Numbered from the stretch's first letter, positions 25,405 to 34,563 are shown. The stretch is 64,000 bases of DNA from Bradyrhizobium sp. Ai1a-2 (GCF_000426245.1 NZ_AUEZ01000023.1:43993-107992), one strand, 5' to 3'. Numbers and translations: made by a program. Notes: generated from the sequence alone by a model not told the origin.

Positions 25405-25584
25405 GGCTCACTCCACTCGGCTCATGACCAGGATACCACTTACCATGTCTTGATTGTTAAGCCATGTCCAATCGCGATGCGCTAGGGGCTGCGGTACGCA
25501 ACATCACGCGAGGCGGTGGTTTCACCGACATCATGCAGGCATCAATGGACGCGAAGTAGGTGCGCAGTCGACGCTCGTATCCTG

Positions 25585-27009
25585 TCAGGCGGGGCGAGCA
25601 CCGAGCAGTGTCTTCGGCTCCAAGTAAGCGTCTAGCCCGAAGGCGCCGTTCTCGCGGCCGAGGCCCGACTGTTTCATCCCGCCGAATGGCGCCAGCGGTT
25701 CGTGAGCGGCGCCGTTGATCACGACTCGACCGCTTTCGAGACGGGCGGCGATCCGCTCCGCACGGACCTGATCGCCGAAGACATAGGCCGAGAGGCCGTA
25801 GGTGGTGTCGTTGGCGATCGCTACGGCGTCGTCCTCGTCGCGATAGGCAAGGATCGCAAGCACCGGACCGAAGATCTCCTCGCGCGCGATCCGCATGTCG
25901 TTCCGGACATCCGTGAAGACCGTCGGGCGCACGAAATAGCCGCCAAGACCCTCAGGCTGGCCTTCGCTGCCCGTCAGCAGGCGCGCGCCTTCTTCGAGAC
26001 CCAAGCGGATGTAGCGCTGGACCCGCTCCCATTGTGGCCGGCTCACCATGGGCCCGATGGTGGTCGAGGGATCGCGCGGATCGCCCACCTTCACCCGCGT
26101 CTCGATTGCCGCCTTGAGCCGCGCCTCGAACCCCGCGCGGCGGGTCTCGGACACGAGCACACGCGTCCCGGCGACGCAGGCCTGGCCCGAGTTCATGAAA
26201 CCAGCCTCGATGATCCCCGGGATCACCGCGTCCGGATCGGCGTCGTCCAGGATGATGGTCGGCGACTTGCCGCCGAGCTCGAGCGTCACCCGTTTCAGGC
26301 TCTCCGCGCTGGCACGCACGATCGCCTTGCCCACGGCCGTCGAGCCGGTGAAGGAGATCTTGGCGACGTCCGTGTGGACGGTAATCGCGGCGCCGACGTC
26401 GGCGCCGCGCCCGTTGACCACGTTGTAGACGCCGGCGGGCAAGCCGGCTTCATGCAGGGCGCGCAGCACCACCTCGGTCTGGGTCGCGCTCATCTCGCTG
26501 GGCTTGATCACCGCCGTGCAGCCCGCGGCTATGGCATAAGCGAGCTTGTTGCAGATGAAGCCGGCGTTGGAGTTCCAGGGCGTGATCAACCCCACGACCC
26601 CGACCGGCTCCATCACGACGCGGGCCGTGCCGATCTCGCGCTCGAGCGGATAGTCGGTCAGCGTGCGCGCTGCAGCCAGGAAGGCATCGGCAGCGTAGTC
26701 CGCCATCCAGGTCGATCGTGAGACGGGCGCGCCGTATTCCTCGAGCACGGCCTCGCGCAGTTCTTCGACATGTGCACGCATCGCCCCGTGCAAGGCCTGC
26801 AGCATCTCGAGCCGTTCGTGCTTGCTGGTGCGCGCCATCCTGGGCAGCGCGCGCTTCGCCGCCGCGACCGCGGCGTTGACGTCTTCGACGTCGCCGAGCC
26901 GCACCTGGCCGATCACTTCGCCCGTTGCCGGATTGTGCAGGTCGAACAGTTCGCGGCCGTGAGGAGCGACGAGCCGGCCGTCGATATAGATGTGCTCGAT
27001 GATGCGCAT
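25585..27009 (-). CDS. NAD(P)-dependent aldehyde dehydrogenase family protein
   Basis: A 474-residue aldehyde dehydrogenase that oxidises an aldehyde to the acid with NAD(P). Visible motifs: WNSNAGFICNKLAYAIAAGC in the cofactor domain, FTGSTAVGK, the general-base Glu in VTLELGGKSP, the catalytic Cys in NSGQACVAGTR, and EEIFGPVLAI. The length is normal. GGAGAG lies upstream of the ATG. It is transcribed divergently from a LysR gene with a 95-base spacer that holds an inverted repeat, so the LysR product is the likely regulator. The substrate is not evident. Confidence 0.92.
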   Translation of the reverse strand: MRIIEHIYIDGRLVAPHGRELFDLHNPATGEVIGQVRLGDVEDVNAAVAAAKRALPRMARTSKHERLEMLQALHGAMRAHVEELREAVLEEYGAPVSRSTWMADYAADAFLAAARTLTDYPLEREIGTARVVMEPVGVVGLITPWNSNAGFICNKLAYAIAAGCTAVIKPSEMSATQTEVVLRALHEAGLPAGVYNVVNGRGADVGAAITVHTDVAKISFTGSTAVGKAIVRASAESLKRVTLELGGKSPTIILDDADPDAVIPGIIEAGFMNSGQACVAGTRVLVSETRRAGFEARLKAAIETRVKVGDPRDPSTTIGPMVSRPQWERVQRYIRLGLEEGARLLTGSEGQPEGLGGYFVRPTVFTDVRNDMRIAREEIFGPVLAILAYRDEDDAVAIANDTTYGLSAYVFGDQVRAERIAARLESGRVVINGAAHEPLAPFGGMKQSGLGRENGAFGLDAYLEPKTLLGARPA

Positions 27010-27052
27010 GTGATCTCTCCGCGTCTGATGCGGCTGAGATGGGTCTGGCGAT

Positions 27053-27064
27053 TAATCGGGATTA
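27053..27064. promoter_or_regulatory. Likely LysR operator between aldehyde dehydrogenase and lysR genes
   Basis: TAATC-GG-GATTA is a perfect inverted repeat. With the T at 27052 it fits the T-N11-A form of LysR boxes. It sits midway in the divergent spacer, 44 bases before one start and 41 before the other. Confidence 0.55.
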
Positions 27065-27104
27065 GTGGCATTAAGCCGGATGAATTGATCCGGAAATCGG
27101 GACA

Positions 27105-28010
27105 ATGAGCCGCGGACGACTGATCGAGCTGGAGGCGGCGGTAGCGGTCGCACGGCGCCGGAGTTTTCGCGCCGCAGCCACCGAACTCGGGCTTTCCACC
27201 ACAGCCTTGAGCCAGGCGATCGCCGAACTCGAAACGCGGCTCGGCGTGCGCCTGTTCAACCGAACCACTCGCAGCGTCTCGCCGACGCCGGCCGGCGAAC
27301 AGTTCGTGGCCGAGGTCGCGCCGGCGCTGACCGCGATCCGCGACGCGTCCGAAGCCGTCAACCAGCACCGCGCGACGCCGACTGGTGTGCTGCGGCTCAA
27401 CACCTCGAGGGGCGCGGCGCGACGAATTCTGCGGCCGATCGTCTTCGAATATCTCAACCGCTATCCCGAGATGTCGGTCGACATCGTCACCGAGGGCAAG
27501 CTGATCGACATTGTGCGCGAGGGCTTTGACGCAGGCTTTCGCCTCGCCGAACAGGTGCCCGCCGATATGATCTCGGTGCCGCTCGGGCGGAGCGAGCGTC
27601 TCGTCATCGTAGGCTCACCAGCGTATCTCGCAGAACGCACACGGCCGCGCGTGCCGACCGATCTCGCCGGGCACAATTGTATCCGCATGCGCCTGCCTGC
27701 GGGCGCGGTCTACCGATGGGAGTTCGAGAAGGGCGGTGAGCGGCTGTTGGTGGATGTTTCCGGTCGGCTCACGCTCGACGATTCTAACTTGATCCGCCAG
27801 GCGGTGCTTGCGGGATACGGACTCGCCTACATGTCCGAGTGGGACGTTGCCGACGATTTGCACGAAGGGCGTTTGGTTCAGCTCCTTGCGAATTGGACTC
27901 CGCCGTTTCCGGGGGTTTGCCTCTACTACCCTGGCCGCCGCCACGTGCCGGCAGGCCTACGCGCCTTCATCGACCTTATAAAGGAGCGGCGTCGGCGCGC
28001 CGGCGGCTGA
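27105..28010 (+). CDS. LysR-family transcriptional regulator
   Basis: A 301-residue LysR protein: helix-turn-helix at about 15-60 (SFRAAATELGLSTTALSQAI, GVRLFNRTTRSVSPTPAGEQ) and an effector-binding domain from about 90 to 290. The LNTSRGAARRILRPIVFEYL and HNCIRMRLPAGAVYRWEFEK stretches are typical of the CrgA-like subgroup. It is divergent from the aldehyde dehydrogenase gene, its probable target. The effector is unknown. Confidence 0.9.
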   Translation: MSRGRLIELEAAVAVARRRSFRAAATELGLSTTALSQAIAELETRLGVRLFNRTTRSVSPTPAGEQFVAEVAPALTAIRDASEAVNQHRATPTGVLRLNTSRGAARRILRPIVFEYLNRYPEMSVDIVTEGKLIDIVREGFDAGFRLAEQVPADMISVPLGRSERLVIVGSPAYLAERTRPRVPTDLAGHNCIRMRLPAGAVYRWEFEKGGERLLVDVSGRLTLDDSNLIRQAVLAGYGLAYMSEWDVADDLHEGRLVQLLANWTPPFPGVCLYYPGRRHVPAGLRAFIDLIKERRRRAGG

Positions 28011-28246
28011 ATGTCAGCCTCGGACCCGCACCGGCTTTGGTGATGTTTTTCAATATGCCGAATTTTCCCGGAGCGGTGTGGAACTTTTCGCTTGTGCGCA
28101 CTTTGTAGCTTATTGGCCAGTGTCCGCGGGCGGTTGACGTAGATGCTATGCCCTTCGTTGGTCGGACACCAGACTGGGGTATGAGGCAGGCAGGCATCGA
28201 TACTCCTTTTGAAGACGAAGCGATCATTCGGAGGATGCTTGTCCAA

Positions 28247-29800
28247 ATGGCTTTCATGTTGAAGCTCAGCTCGAAGTTCACCGCATGCGCTGTCGTGCTG
28301 GCTTGCGCGATGGTTCTGTCGGTCGCGGCATATGCCCGAGGCGGCGGTGGCCATGGTGGGGGCGGCGGCCATGGTGGAGGTGGTGGCCATGGTGGCGGCG
28401 GCTTTCACGGCGGCGGTGGCTTTCACGGCGGCGGCTTCCATGGGGGAGGCTTTCGTGGTGGCGGCCCCCACTTCGGCGGAAGACACTTCGGTGGCGGCCG
28501 TGCAATCGCCGCGAGACCTCATTTTGGCCCGCGGATGGGCCGTTCGTTTGCGCGGCCGAGCTTCCATGGCGGCCGTTCGTTCAGCCAGCGATCGTTCGCG
28601 CCACACAACAGAGCCGCGGCGGTCGGCGCCTCCGCGCTTGCGGCGAGGCACGTCAACGTGGCGCGGAACGCCAACGCCGTGCGGCGCTCACTGAACGCAC
28701 GCCCGATCAGCCGGGCGCTGAACAACACCGGAGCGCTGCGCGATCCGCGCACCCGCGCGTTCATCGCCGCGAGCGTGGCCACGGCGGCGTGGCATGGTGG
28801 CAACTGGTCGTGGTGGCGCCATAGCAATGGCGGCTTTGGGTGGGTCGGCCCCCTGTTCTGGCCGTTCGCTTCCTATGACATTTATGACTACACCTTCTGG
28901 GGCTATCCCTATGATGACGCGTTCTGGGGTTACGGCTACCCGGACCTCTACGCCGGCATCTTCGGCCTTTATGGCTATGACGACCTGATGGGCTATGCGG
29001 GCTACCTGCCGGGCTATGCCGGTAGGGGCGGAGGCAACCGCGACTCCTATGCCTATGCGCCGTCGAACGGCCGGACCAATCTCGCACAAATGTGTGGTGA
29101 CGATAGCCGCGCGATCGCTGGGCTGCCGATCGAGGCATTCCAGAATGCTATCCAGCCGAACGAGACACAGCGCGCAGCGCTCGAAGAACTCGCCAACGCT
29201 TCGGAAAAGGCAGCTGCAGCCCTCAAGGCCTCCTGCCCCACCGACGTTGCGCTCACGGCGCCGGGCCGGCTTGCAGCGATGCAGCAGCGCATCGAAGCGA
29301 TGATCGTCGCGGTGCAGACGGTGCAAGCGCCGCTCGAGAAATTCTACGGCCTCCTGAGCGATGAGCAGAAGGCGCAGATCAATGCACTTTCCACCACGCG
29401 CCGGCGTCCGGGCCGGACCGCGGCGAGAGCCGGCCCGGCCGGCCCAGCCTGCGATGTGACGCAACCGGCGCTGAGCGAGTGGCCGACCGCCACAATCGAG
29501 CAATCGGTCAGGCCGACCGACCAGCAGCGCCGATATCTTGACGCGCTTCAGGGCGCCGCTGCCCAGGCCGCGGACACGCTGAAGGCATCATGTCAGACCC
29601 GGCCGGAGGACGCGCTGACGCCGCCAGCCCGCCTTGCAGCCGTCGGCCAGCGGCTCGACACGATGCTGCAGGCGGTGAAGACCGTGCGCAGGGCCATGGA
29701 TGACTTCTATGGATCGCTGACCGACGAGCAGAAAGCGGCCTTCGACGCGATCGGTCCGCAGCAGGCTGGCGGCCGTCGATACACCCGCGGGCGCGCGTGA
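28247..29800 (+). CDS. Gly/His-rich exported protein with two Spy/LTXXQ-type domains
   Basis: A 517-residue exported protein. A signal peptide (MAFMLKLSSKFTACAVVLAC ... AAYA) is followed by about 60 residues of GGGGH, GGGFH and HFGG repeats, an Arg/Ala-rich part, an aromatic Gly/Tyr/Trp part (about 175-265), and two helical Spy-like domains. The domains carry FYGLLSDEQKAQINAL and FYGSLTDEQKAAFDAI, variants of the LTxxQ motif, each with a nearby conserved Cys. Spy relatives are periplasmic chaperones or metal-stress proteins; the His-rich segment may bind metal. GGAGG is at 28230-28234. Upstream ATGs at 28148 and 28235 are less likely. Confidence 0.75.
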   Translation: MAFMLKLSSKFTACAVVLACAMVLSVAAYARGGGGHGGGGGHGGGGGHGGGGFHGGGGFHGGGFHGGGFRGGGPHFGGRHFGGGRAIAARPHFGPRMGRSFARPSFHGGRSFSQRSFAPHNRAAAVGASALAARHVNVARNANAVRRSLNARPISRALNNTGALRDPRTRAFIAASVATAAWHGGNWSWWRHSNGGFGWVGPLFWPFASYDIYDYTFWGYPYDDAFWGYGYPDLYAGIFGLYGYDDLMGYAGYLPGYAGRGGGNRDSYAYAPSNGRTNLAQMCGDDSRAIAGLPIEAFQNAIQPNETQRAALEELANASEKAAAALKASCPTDVALTAPGRLAAMQQRIEAMIVAVQTVQAPLEKFYGLLSDEQKAQINALSTTRRRPGRTAARAGPAGPACDVTQPALSEWPTATIEQSVRPTDQQRRYLDALQGAAAQAADTLKASCQTRPEDALTPPARLAAVGQRLDTMLQAVKTVRRAMDDFYGSLTDEQKAAFDAIGPQQAGGRRYTRGRA

Positions 29801-29915
29801 TCTGGCGGATAATGTTGTCCGCGTAGTGAACGCAGAGTGGGTAAAAAATGCGGTTCATCACGCCGAAAGCTTCCGGCGCCTTCACGCAGGCGGGAGCTAA
29901 GATCTCGTGGCTGAG

Positions 29916-29950
29916 GCCGCTGGGAGCGCGTTTTCGAGCGCGCCAGCGGC
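29916..29950 (-). terminator. Hairpin directly after sdhB
   Basis: GCCGCTGG pairs with CCAGCGGC, with an inner GAGCGCG/CGCGCTC-like extension, directly next to the sdhB stop at 29951-29953. It is likely the end of the sdh transcript. No long T-run is present. Confidence 0.45.
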
Positions 29951-30733
29951 TTACATCTGCCGCTCGACCAGCTTCAGCTTGAGCTCGGCGATTGCTTCCG
30001 ACGGGTTGAGGCCCTTGGGGCAGGCCTTGGCGCAGTTCATGATGGTGTGGCAGCGATAGAGACGGAACGGGTCCTCGAGATTGTCGAGCCGTTCGCCGGT
30101 GGCTTCATCGCGGCTGTCGCTGACCCAGCGCGTAGCCTGCAGCAGCGCGGCGGGGCCGAGGAAGCGGTCGCTGTTCCACCAGTAGCTCGGGCATGAGGTC
30201 GAGCAGCAGGCGCAGAGGATGCATTCATAGAGGCCGTCGAGCTTCTCGCGGTCCTCGTGGCTCTGCTTCCATTCCTTCTGCGGCGTCGGCGTCGTGGTCT
30301 TCAGCCACGGCTCGATGGAAGCGTACTGTGCATAGAAATTGGTGAGGTCGGGGACGAGATCTTTCACCACAGGCTGGTGCGGCAGCGGGTTGACCTTCAC
30401 CGCGCCGTCCTTCACGTCATGCATCGACTTGGTGCAGGCCAGCGTGTTCTGGCCGTCGATGTTCATCGCGCAGGAGCCGCACACGCCTTCGCGGCAGGAG
30501 CGGCGGAAGGTCAGCGTCGGGTCGATGTGGTTCTTGATCCAGATCAGGCCGTCCAGTACCATCGGCCCGCAATCGTGGACGTCGACATAATAGGTGTCGA
30601 CGCTCGGATTCTTGCCGTCGTCCGGATTCCAGCGATAGATCTTGAACTCGCGCGTCTCGGTCGCGCCGGCCGGCTTCGGCCAGGTCTTGCCGCCTGAGAT
30701 CTTGGAGTTCTTCGGAAGCGCGAATTCAACCAT
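29951..30733 (-). CDS. sdhB: Succinate dehydrogenase iron-sulfur subunit
   Basis: A 260-residue subunit that passes electrons from FAD to quinone. All three cluster motifs are present: CREGVCGSCAMNIDGQNTLAC for the 2Fe-2S, CILCACCSTSCP for the 4Fe-4S, and CHTIMNCAKACPKGLNP for the 3Fe-4S and remaining Cys. It is the last gene of sdhCDAB, 39 bases after sdhA. Confidence 0.98.
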   Translation of the reverse strand: MVEFALPKNSKISGGKTWPKPAGATETREFKIYRWNPDDGKNPSVDTYYVDVHDCGPMVLDGLIWIKNHIDPTLTFRRSCREGVCGSCAMNIDGQNTLACTKSMHDVKDGAVKVNPLPHQPVVKDLVPDLTNFYAQYASIEPWLKTTTPTPQKEWKQSHEDREKLDGLYECILCACCSTSCPSYWWNSDRFLGPAALLQATRWVSDSRDEATGERLDNLEDPFRLYRCHTIMNCAKACPKGLNPSEAIAELKLKLVERQM

Positions 30734-30772
30734 GCTTGCAAGCCTTCGCTGTCGTCATCAATACCCGCGCGA

Positions 30773-32614
30773 TCAATACACCCGCGCCTTGGGCGGGATG
30801 TACTGCACGTCGTTGGTCATCGTGTAATTGTGCACCGGGCGGAACTCGATCGTGGTGTCGCCCTTCTGATCGAGCCAGGCCAGCGTGTGCTTCATCCAGT
30901 TCTTGTCGTCGCGGTCAGGGAAATCCTCGCGCGCATGCGCGCCGCGGCTCTCGGTGCGGTTGGCCGCCGAATCCATGGTGACGACGGCCTGCACGATCAG
31001 ATTGTCGAATTCCAGCGTCTCGATCAGGTCGGAATTCCACACCAGCGAACGGTCGGAGACAGAGATGTCGCCGATGCCGCCGTGCACCTTGTGGATCAGG
31101 TTCTTGCCTTCCTGCAGCACTTCGCCGGTGCGGAACACCGCGCAATTGTTCTGCATCACATGCTGCATGCTGTCGCGCAGCTTGGCGGTCGGCGTGCCGC
31201 CGGAGGCATTGCGGAAATGGTCGAGCCGGCCGAGCGCCTTGTCGGCGGAATCCTTCGGCAGTTCCGGCTGCTTGCCGTTCGCGGTCAGTTTCTCGGCCAG
31301 GCGCAGCGCAGCGGCACGGCCGAACACCACGAGGTCGATCAGCGAGTTGGAGCCGAGACGGTTGGCGCCGTGCACGGAGACGCAGGCCGCTTCCCCGATC
31401 GCCATCAGGCCGGGGACCACCGAATTGTCGTCGCCGTCCCGCTTCGTCAGGACTTCGGCGTGGAAGTTGGTGGGGATGCCGCCCATGTTGTAGTGCACCG
31501 TCGGCACGATCGGGATCGGCTCGCGGGTGACGTCGACATTGGCGAAGATGCGCGCCGACTCGGAAATGCCAGGCAGCCGCTCCTGCAGCACCTTCGGATC
31601 GAGATGATCGAGGTGCAGGTAGATGTGGTCCTTCTTCTTGCCGACGCCGCGGCCCTCGCGGATCTCGATGGTCATCGCGCGCGAGACCACGTCGCGCGAG
31701 GCGAGGTCCTTGGCGGAGGGCGCATAGCGCTCCATGAAGCGCTCGCCTTCGGAATTGACGAGATAACCGCCTTCGCCGCGCGCGCCCTCGGTGACGAGGC
31801 AGCCGGCGCCGTAGATGCCGGTCGGGTGGAATTGCACGAATTCCATGTCCTGCAGCGGCAGGCCGGCGCGCAGCACCATGCCGCCGCCGTCGCCGGTGCA
31901 GGTGTGCGCCGAGGTGCAGGAGGCGTAGGCGCGGCCATAGCCGCCGGTCGCCAGGATGGTGGTCTGGGCGCGGAAGCGGTGCAGCGTGCCGTCGTCGAGC
32001 TTGATCGCGATCACGCCGCGGCAGACGCCCTGGTCGTCCATGATCAGGTCGATGGCGAAGAACTCGATGAAGAACTCGGCGGCGTGCCGCAGCGACTGGC
32101 CGTACATCGTGTGCAGCATCGCGTGGCCGGTGCGGTCGGCGGCGGCGCAGGTGCGTTGCGCCTGACCCTTGCCGTAGTCGATCGTCATGCCGCCGAACGG
32201 GCGCTGGTAGATCTTGCCGTCCTCGGTGCGCGAGAACGGCACGCCCCAATGCTCGAGCTCGTAGACTGCCTCCGGCGCATTGCGCACCATGTATTCGATC
32301 GCGTCCTGGTCGCCGAGCCAGTCCGACCCCTTGACGGTGTCGTACATGTGCCATCGCCAGTCGTCCGGATGCATGTTGCCGAGCGAAGCCGAGATGCCGC
32401 CCTGTGCTGCGACCGTGTGCGAGCGGGTCGGAAACACCTTGGTGATGCAGGCGGTGCGCAGGCCCGCTTCCGAGCAGCCGACCACGGCGCGCAGGCCAGC
32501 GCCGCCGGCGCCGACCACGACGACGTCGTAGGTGTGGTCTTCGATCGGATAGGCCTTGCCGTTCGTCGCCGGGCCACTGCCATTGGTGGCCTTGCCGTTA
32601 CCTTCAGCGGCCAT
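30773..32614 (-). CDS. sdhA: Succinate dehydrogenase flavoprotein subunit
   Basis: A 613-residue FAD subunit that oxidises succinate to fumarate in the TCA cycle. The dinucleotide fold VVVVGAGGAGLRA, the covalent-FAD His in SHTVAAQGGISASLGNM, and the active-site region HPTGIYGAGCLVTEGARGEG are visible. An N-terminal Gly/Asn-rich extension precedes the fold. Start: ATG at 32614 has GGAG at 7 bases; the ATG at 32618-32620 is only 1 base from it and overlaps the sdhD stop. The long open frame on the other strand here is a shadow. Confidence 0.97.
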   Translation of the reverse strand: MAAEGNGKATNGSGPATNGKAYPIEDHTYDVVVVGAGGAGLRAVVGCSEAGLRTACITKVFPTRSHTVAAQGGISASLGNMHPDDWRWHMYDTVKGSDWLGDQDAIEYMVRNAPEAVYELEHWGVPFSRTEDGKIYQRPFGGMTIDYGKGQAQRTCAAADRTGHAMLHTMYGQSLRHAAEFFIEFFAIDLIMDDQGVCRGVIAIKLDDGTLHRFRAQTTILATGGYGRAYASCTSAHTCTGDGGGMVLRAGLPLQDMEFVQFHPTGIYGAGCLVTEGARGEGGYLVNSEGERFMERYAPSAKDLASRDVVSRAMTIEIREGRGVGKKKDHIYLHLDHLDPKVLQERLPGISESARIFANVDVTREPIPIVPTVHYNMGGIPTNFHAEVLTKRDGDDNSVVPGLMAIGEAACVSVHGANRLGSNSLIDLVVFGRAAALRLAEKLTANGKQPELPKDSADKALGRLDHFRNASGGTPTAKLRDSMQHVMQNNCAVFRTGEVLQEGKNLIHKVHGGIGDISVSDRSLVWNSDLIETLEFDNLIVQAVVTMDSAANRTESRGAHAREDFPDRDDKNWMKHTLAWLDQKGDTTIEFRPVHNYTMTNDVQYIPPKARVY

Positions 32615-32616
32615 GG

Positions 32617-33012
32617 TCATACTCCAGAAGACAATTTGAGCAGCGCGTAGATCGAGGCCAGCGCCACCACGAAACAGAAGAAATTGTTGGCCATGATGCT
32701 GGCGAGCTTCAGCTTCTCGTTATGCACATAGTCCTCGATCACGACCTGCATGCCGATCTTCATGTGCCAGGCGCTGGCGACGATGAAGAGCAGAAGAATG
32801 ATCGCGATCGGCAGCGAGCCGAGGATCTGTGCGGCGCCAGCGTGGTTGCGGCCCACCAGAGTCAGGATCACGAACAGCACCGGGACGATCAGCAGCGTCA
32901 TCGCCATTGCGGTGAGGCGCTGGCGCCAGAAATCGGTGGTGCCGGAATGCGAGGCGCCGAGATTGCGGACGCGGCCGAGCGGCGTGCGCATCGAGGAACG
33001 AAAGCCGCTCAT
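32617..33012 (-). CDS. sdhD: Succinate dehydrogenase membrane anchor subunit D
   Basis: A 131-residue protein with three membrane helices (about 37-58, 65-85, 105-128). It carries the haem ligand region SAWHMKIGMQVVIEDYVHNE typical of SdhD in alphaproteobacteria. It overlaps sdhC by 4 bases (ATGA) and its stop overlaps the first possible start of sdhA, which shows tight coupling. Confidence 0.95.
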   Translation of the reverse strand: MSGFRSSMRTPLGRVRNLGASHSGTTDFWRQRLTAMAMTLLIVPVLFVILTLVGRNHAGAAQILGSLPIAIILLLFIVASAWHMKIGMQVVIEDYVHNEKLKLASIMANNFFCFVVALASIYALLKLSSGV

Positions 33013-33407
33013 CGTCCGCCTCCGATCGCGTAAGCGATGATCCAGATCAGCACGGTGAGCACGATGCCGCCGATCAGCGCGGCCCAGGTCAGGGCTTCCC
33101 GTTCATTGGCCTTGAAGCCATAGCCGAGGTCCCAGACGAAGTGCCGGATGCCGCTGAGCAGATGGTGCATCAGCGCCCACGTGTAGCCGAACACGATCAG
33201 CTTACCGATGAAGCTGCCGGTGAAAGCCTGCAGACTGGCGTAGGCGCTGGGGCCGGAGGCCGCCGCGATCAGCCACCAGGCGAGCAGCAGCGTGCCGAGA
33301 TAAAGCGCTATTCCCGTGGCGCGATGGACGATGGAAAGCGCCATCGTCAGGGTCCAGCGATAGGTTTGTATATGGGGCGAGAGCGGTCGTTCGATCCTGG
33401 CGGTCAT
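33009..33407 (-). CDS. sdhC: Succinate dehydrogenase cytochrome b556 subunit C
   Basis: A 132-residue membrane anchor: RPLSPHIQTYRWTLTMALSI is the classic start, followed by SIVHRATGIAL and the haem-ligand stretch HHLLSGIRHFVWDLGYGF. The ATG at 33407 fits the family; the open frame reaches 33515 but the extra 36 residues are unlike SdhC. First gene of sdhCDAB. A palindrome that may be an operator lies 162 bases upstream. Confidence 0.95.
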   Translation of the reverse strand: MTARIERPLSPHIQTYRWTLTMALSIVHRATGIALYLGTLLLAWWLIAAASGPSAYASLQAFTGSFIGKLIVFGYTWALMHHLLSGIRHFVWDLGYGFKANEREALTWAALIGGIVLTVLIWIIAYAIGGGR

Positions 33408-33568
33408 CAGCGGCTTTGAAGTTGGTGGGACCGCGGCCGGTCCATCGGGGGAACGCGGTAGATGAATTCTATTTACGGAGTCGAACCTAACAGCGCAACG
33501 GCCAATTGCCTGCAAAACGAACGGGTATTCATTGCTACATCATTGATGAAGCAAGCCGATCAGAGGCT

Positions 33569-33578
33569 TGGTATACCA
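33569..33578. promoter_or_regulatory. TGGTATACCA palindrome upstream of sdhC
   Basis: A perfect 10-bp palindrome in an AT-rich spacer, of the form bound by several GntR-family repressors. It lies between sdhC and the 3' end of a LysR gene, so an sdh control role is possible but unproven. Confidence 0.3.
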
Positions 33579-33617
33579 GAGCGGCCAATCGAGCCCAAGA
33601 AGCGAATTAAGATTCCA

Positions 33618-34541
33618 CTACGATGCTACGGCGGGATCCGCGCGGAACGGATCGGTGGCTCGCCATCGTTCAACCAGATAATCGACAAATGCCCGCGTCT
33701 TTGGCGACGCAAGCCGCGATGGCTGAAACACCAGGTGCAGTGGCGTTGGCGCTGGCTCATAGGCGACGAGGATGCGCTGCAAGTTGCCGGCCCTGATATC
33801 GGCGTCGATCTGCCATGACGGCACGCGCACAGTGCCTGCGCCGCCCTTCGCTGCAGTGGCTAGCGCGTCGAGGCTATTCATCCAGAGCCGACCGGATATG
33901 CGGATTTTGCGGTCCGCCTTCGCGCTCTCCGCGAAGCGCCATTCGGCGCTGCCGGGCGCATCGGAAAATACCAGACAGTCGTGACCGGCGAGATCGCGCG
34001 GCGTCTGCGGTACGCCGCGGCGCGCGAGATACGCAGGTGAGGCGCATACGATCATCCTGAGGTCGGCGAGCTTGCGTGCGACCAGCTGCGAGTCCCGCAA
34101 GCGGCCGACGCGGATCGCCAGATGGATGTCCTCCTCGACCATGTCGACGGCGCGGTCGACGAGCAGCAGATCCACTGACAGCAACGGATAGCGGCGCAGG
34201 AATTCGCCGAGCAGCGGCGCGATCACGAGCCGCCCCATCAGGCTGGGACAACTGACGCGAATCCGGCCCGAGGGCTGGTGACGGTCACGCGACAATGCGG
34301 CTTCGATTTCCCTGACCTCGCCGAGGATCGATTTCGCGCGCTCATAGAAAATCCGGCCATCATCGGTCAGCGCGAGCTGCCGCGTGGTGCGGAGCAGCAG
34401 CCGGGTACCGAAATGCTTCTCCAGCGCGGAGATCTGGCGGCTGACCGAGGTCAGCGAGCTCGGGAGCGAGCGCGCCGCCGCCGAGAGGCTGCCCGTCTCG
34501 ACCGCGCGGACAAAGGTCGCCATAGCCGAAAGCTGGTCCAT
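33618..34541 (-). CDS. LysR-family transcriptional regulator
   Basis: A 307-residue LysR protein: MDQLSAMATFVRAVETGSLS opens the helix-turn-helix, then ALEKHFGTRLLLRTTRQLAL; an effector domain covers about 90-295. The start at 34541 is the family start; the open frame extends 21 codons further with no similarity. It is divergent from a TauE/SafE transporter gene, and the inverted repeat between them lies 8 bases before this start, suggesting autorepression. Confidence 0.9.
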   Translation of the reverse strand: MDQLSAMATFVRAVETGSLSAAARSLPSSLTSVSRQISALEKHFGTRLLLRTTRQLALTDDGRIFYERAKSILGEVREIEAALSRDRHQPSGRIRVSCPSLMGRLVIAPLLGEFLRRYPLLSVDLLLVDRAVDMVEEDIHLAIRVGRLRDSQLVARKLADLRMIVCASPAYLARRGVPQTPRDLAGHDCLVFSDAPGSAEWRFAESAKADRKIRISGRLWMNSLDALATAAKGGAGTVRVPSWQIDADIRAGNLQRILVAYEPAPTPLHLVFQPSRLASPKTRAFVDYLVERWRATDPFRADPAVAS

Positions 34542-34548
34542 CCGATCC

Positions 34549-34563
34549 TTCCGAAATTCGGAA
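34549..34563. promoter_or_regulatory. Inverted repeat at the lysR/tauE divergent promoter
   Basis: TTCCGAA-A-TTCGGAA is a perfect 7-1-7 inverted repeat in the 115-base divergent spacer. It contains T-N11-A and is the likely operator of the adjacent LysR protein. Confidence 0.6.

Noticed and set aside
25464..25559. 31-codon plus-strand frame (MSNRDALGAAVRNITRGGGF ...) between the adaptor and aldehyde dehydrogenase genes
   Set aside because: Possible gene remnant, but there is no clear Shine-Dalgarno and no recognised family; not enough to call.
28320..28510. Repeats in the Gly/His coding tract as a CRISPR or DNA-level repeat
   Set aside because: They are in-frame GGC/CAT codon repeats within a coding sequence, with no spacers.
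30830..32650. 606-codon plus-strand open frame opposite sdhA
   Set aside because: It is a mirror of sdhA, caused by high GC and strong third-position bias. It has no domain, and sdhA has every family motif.
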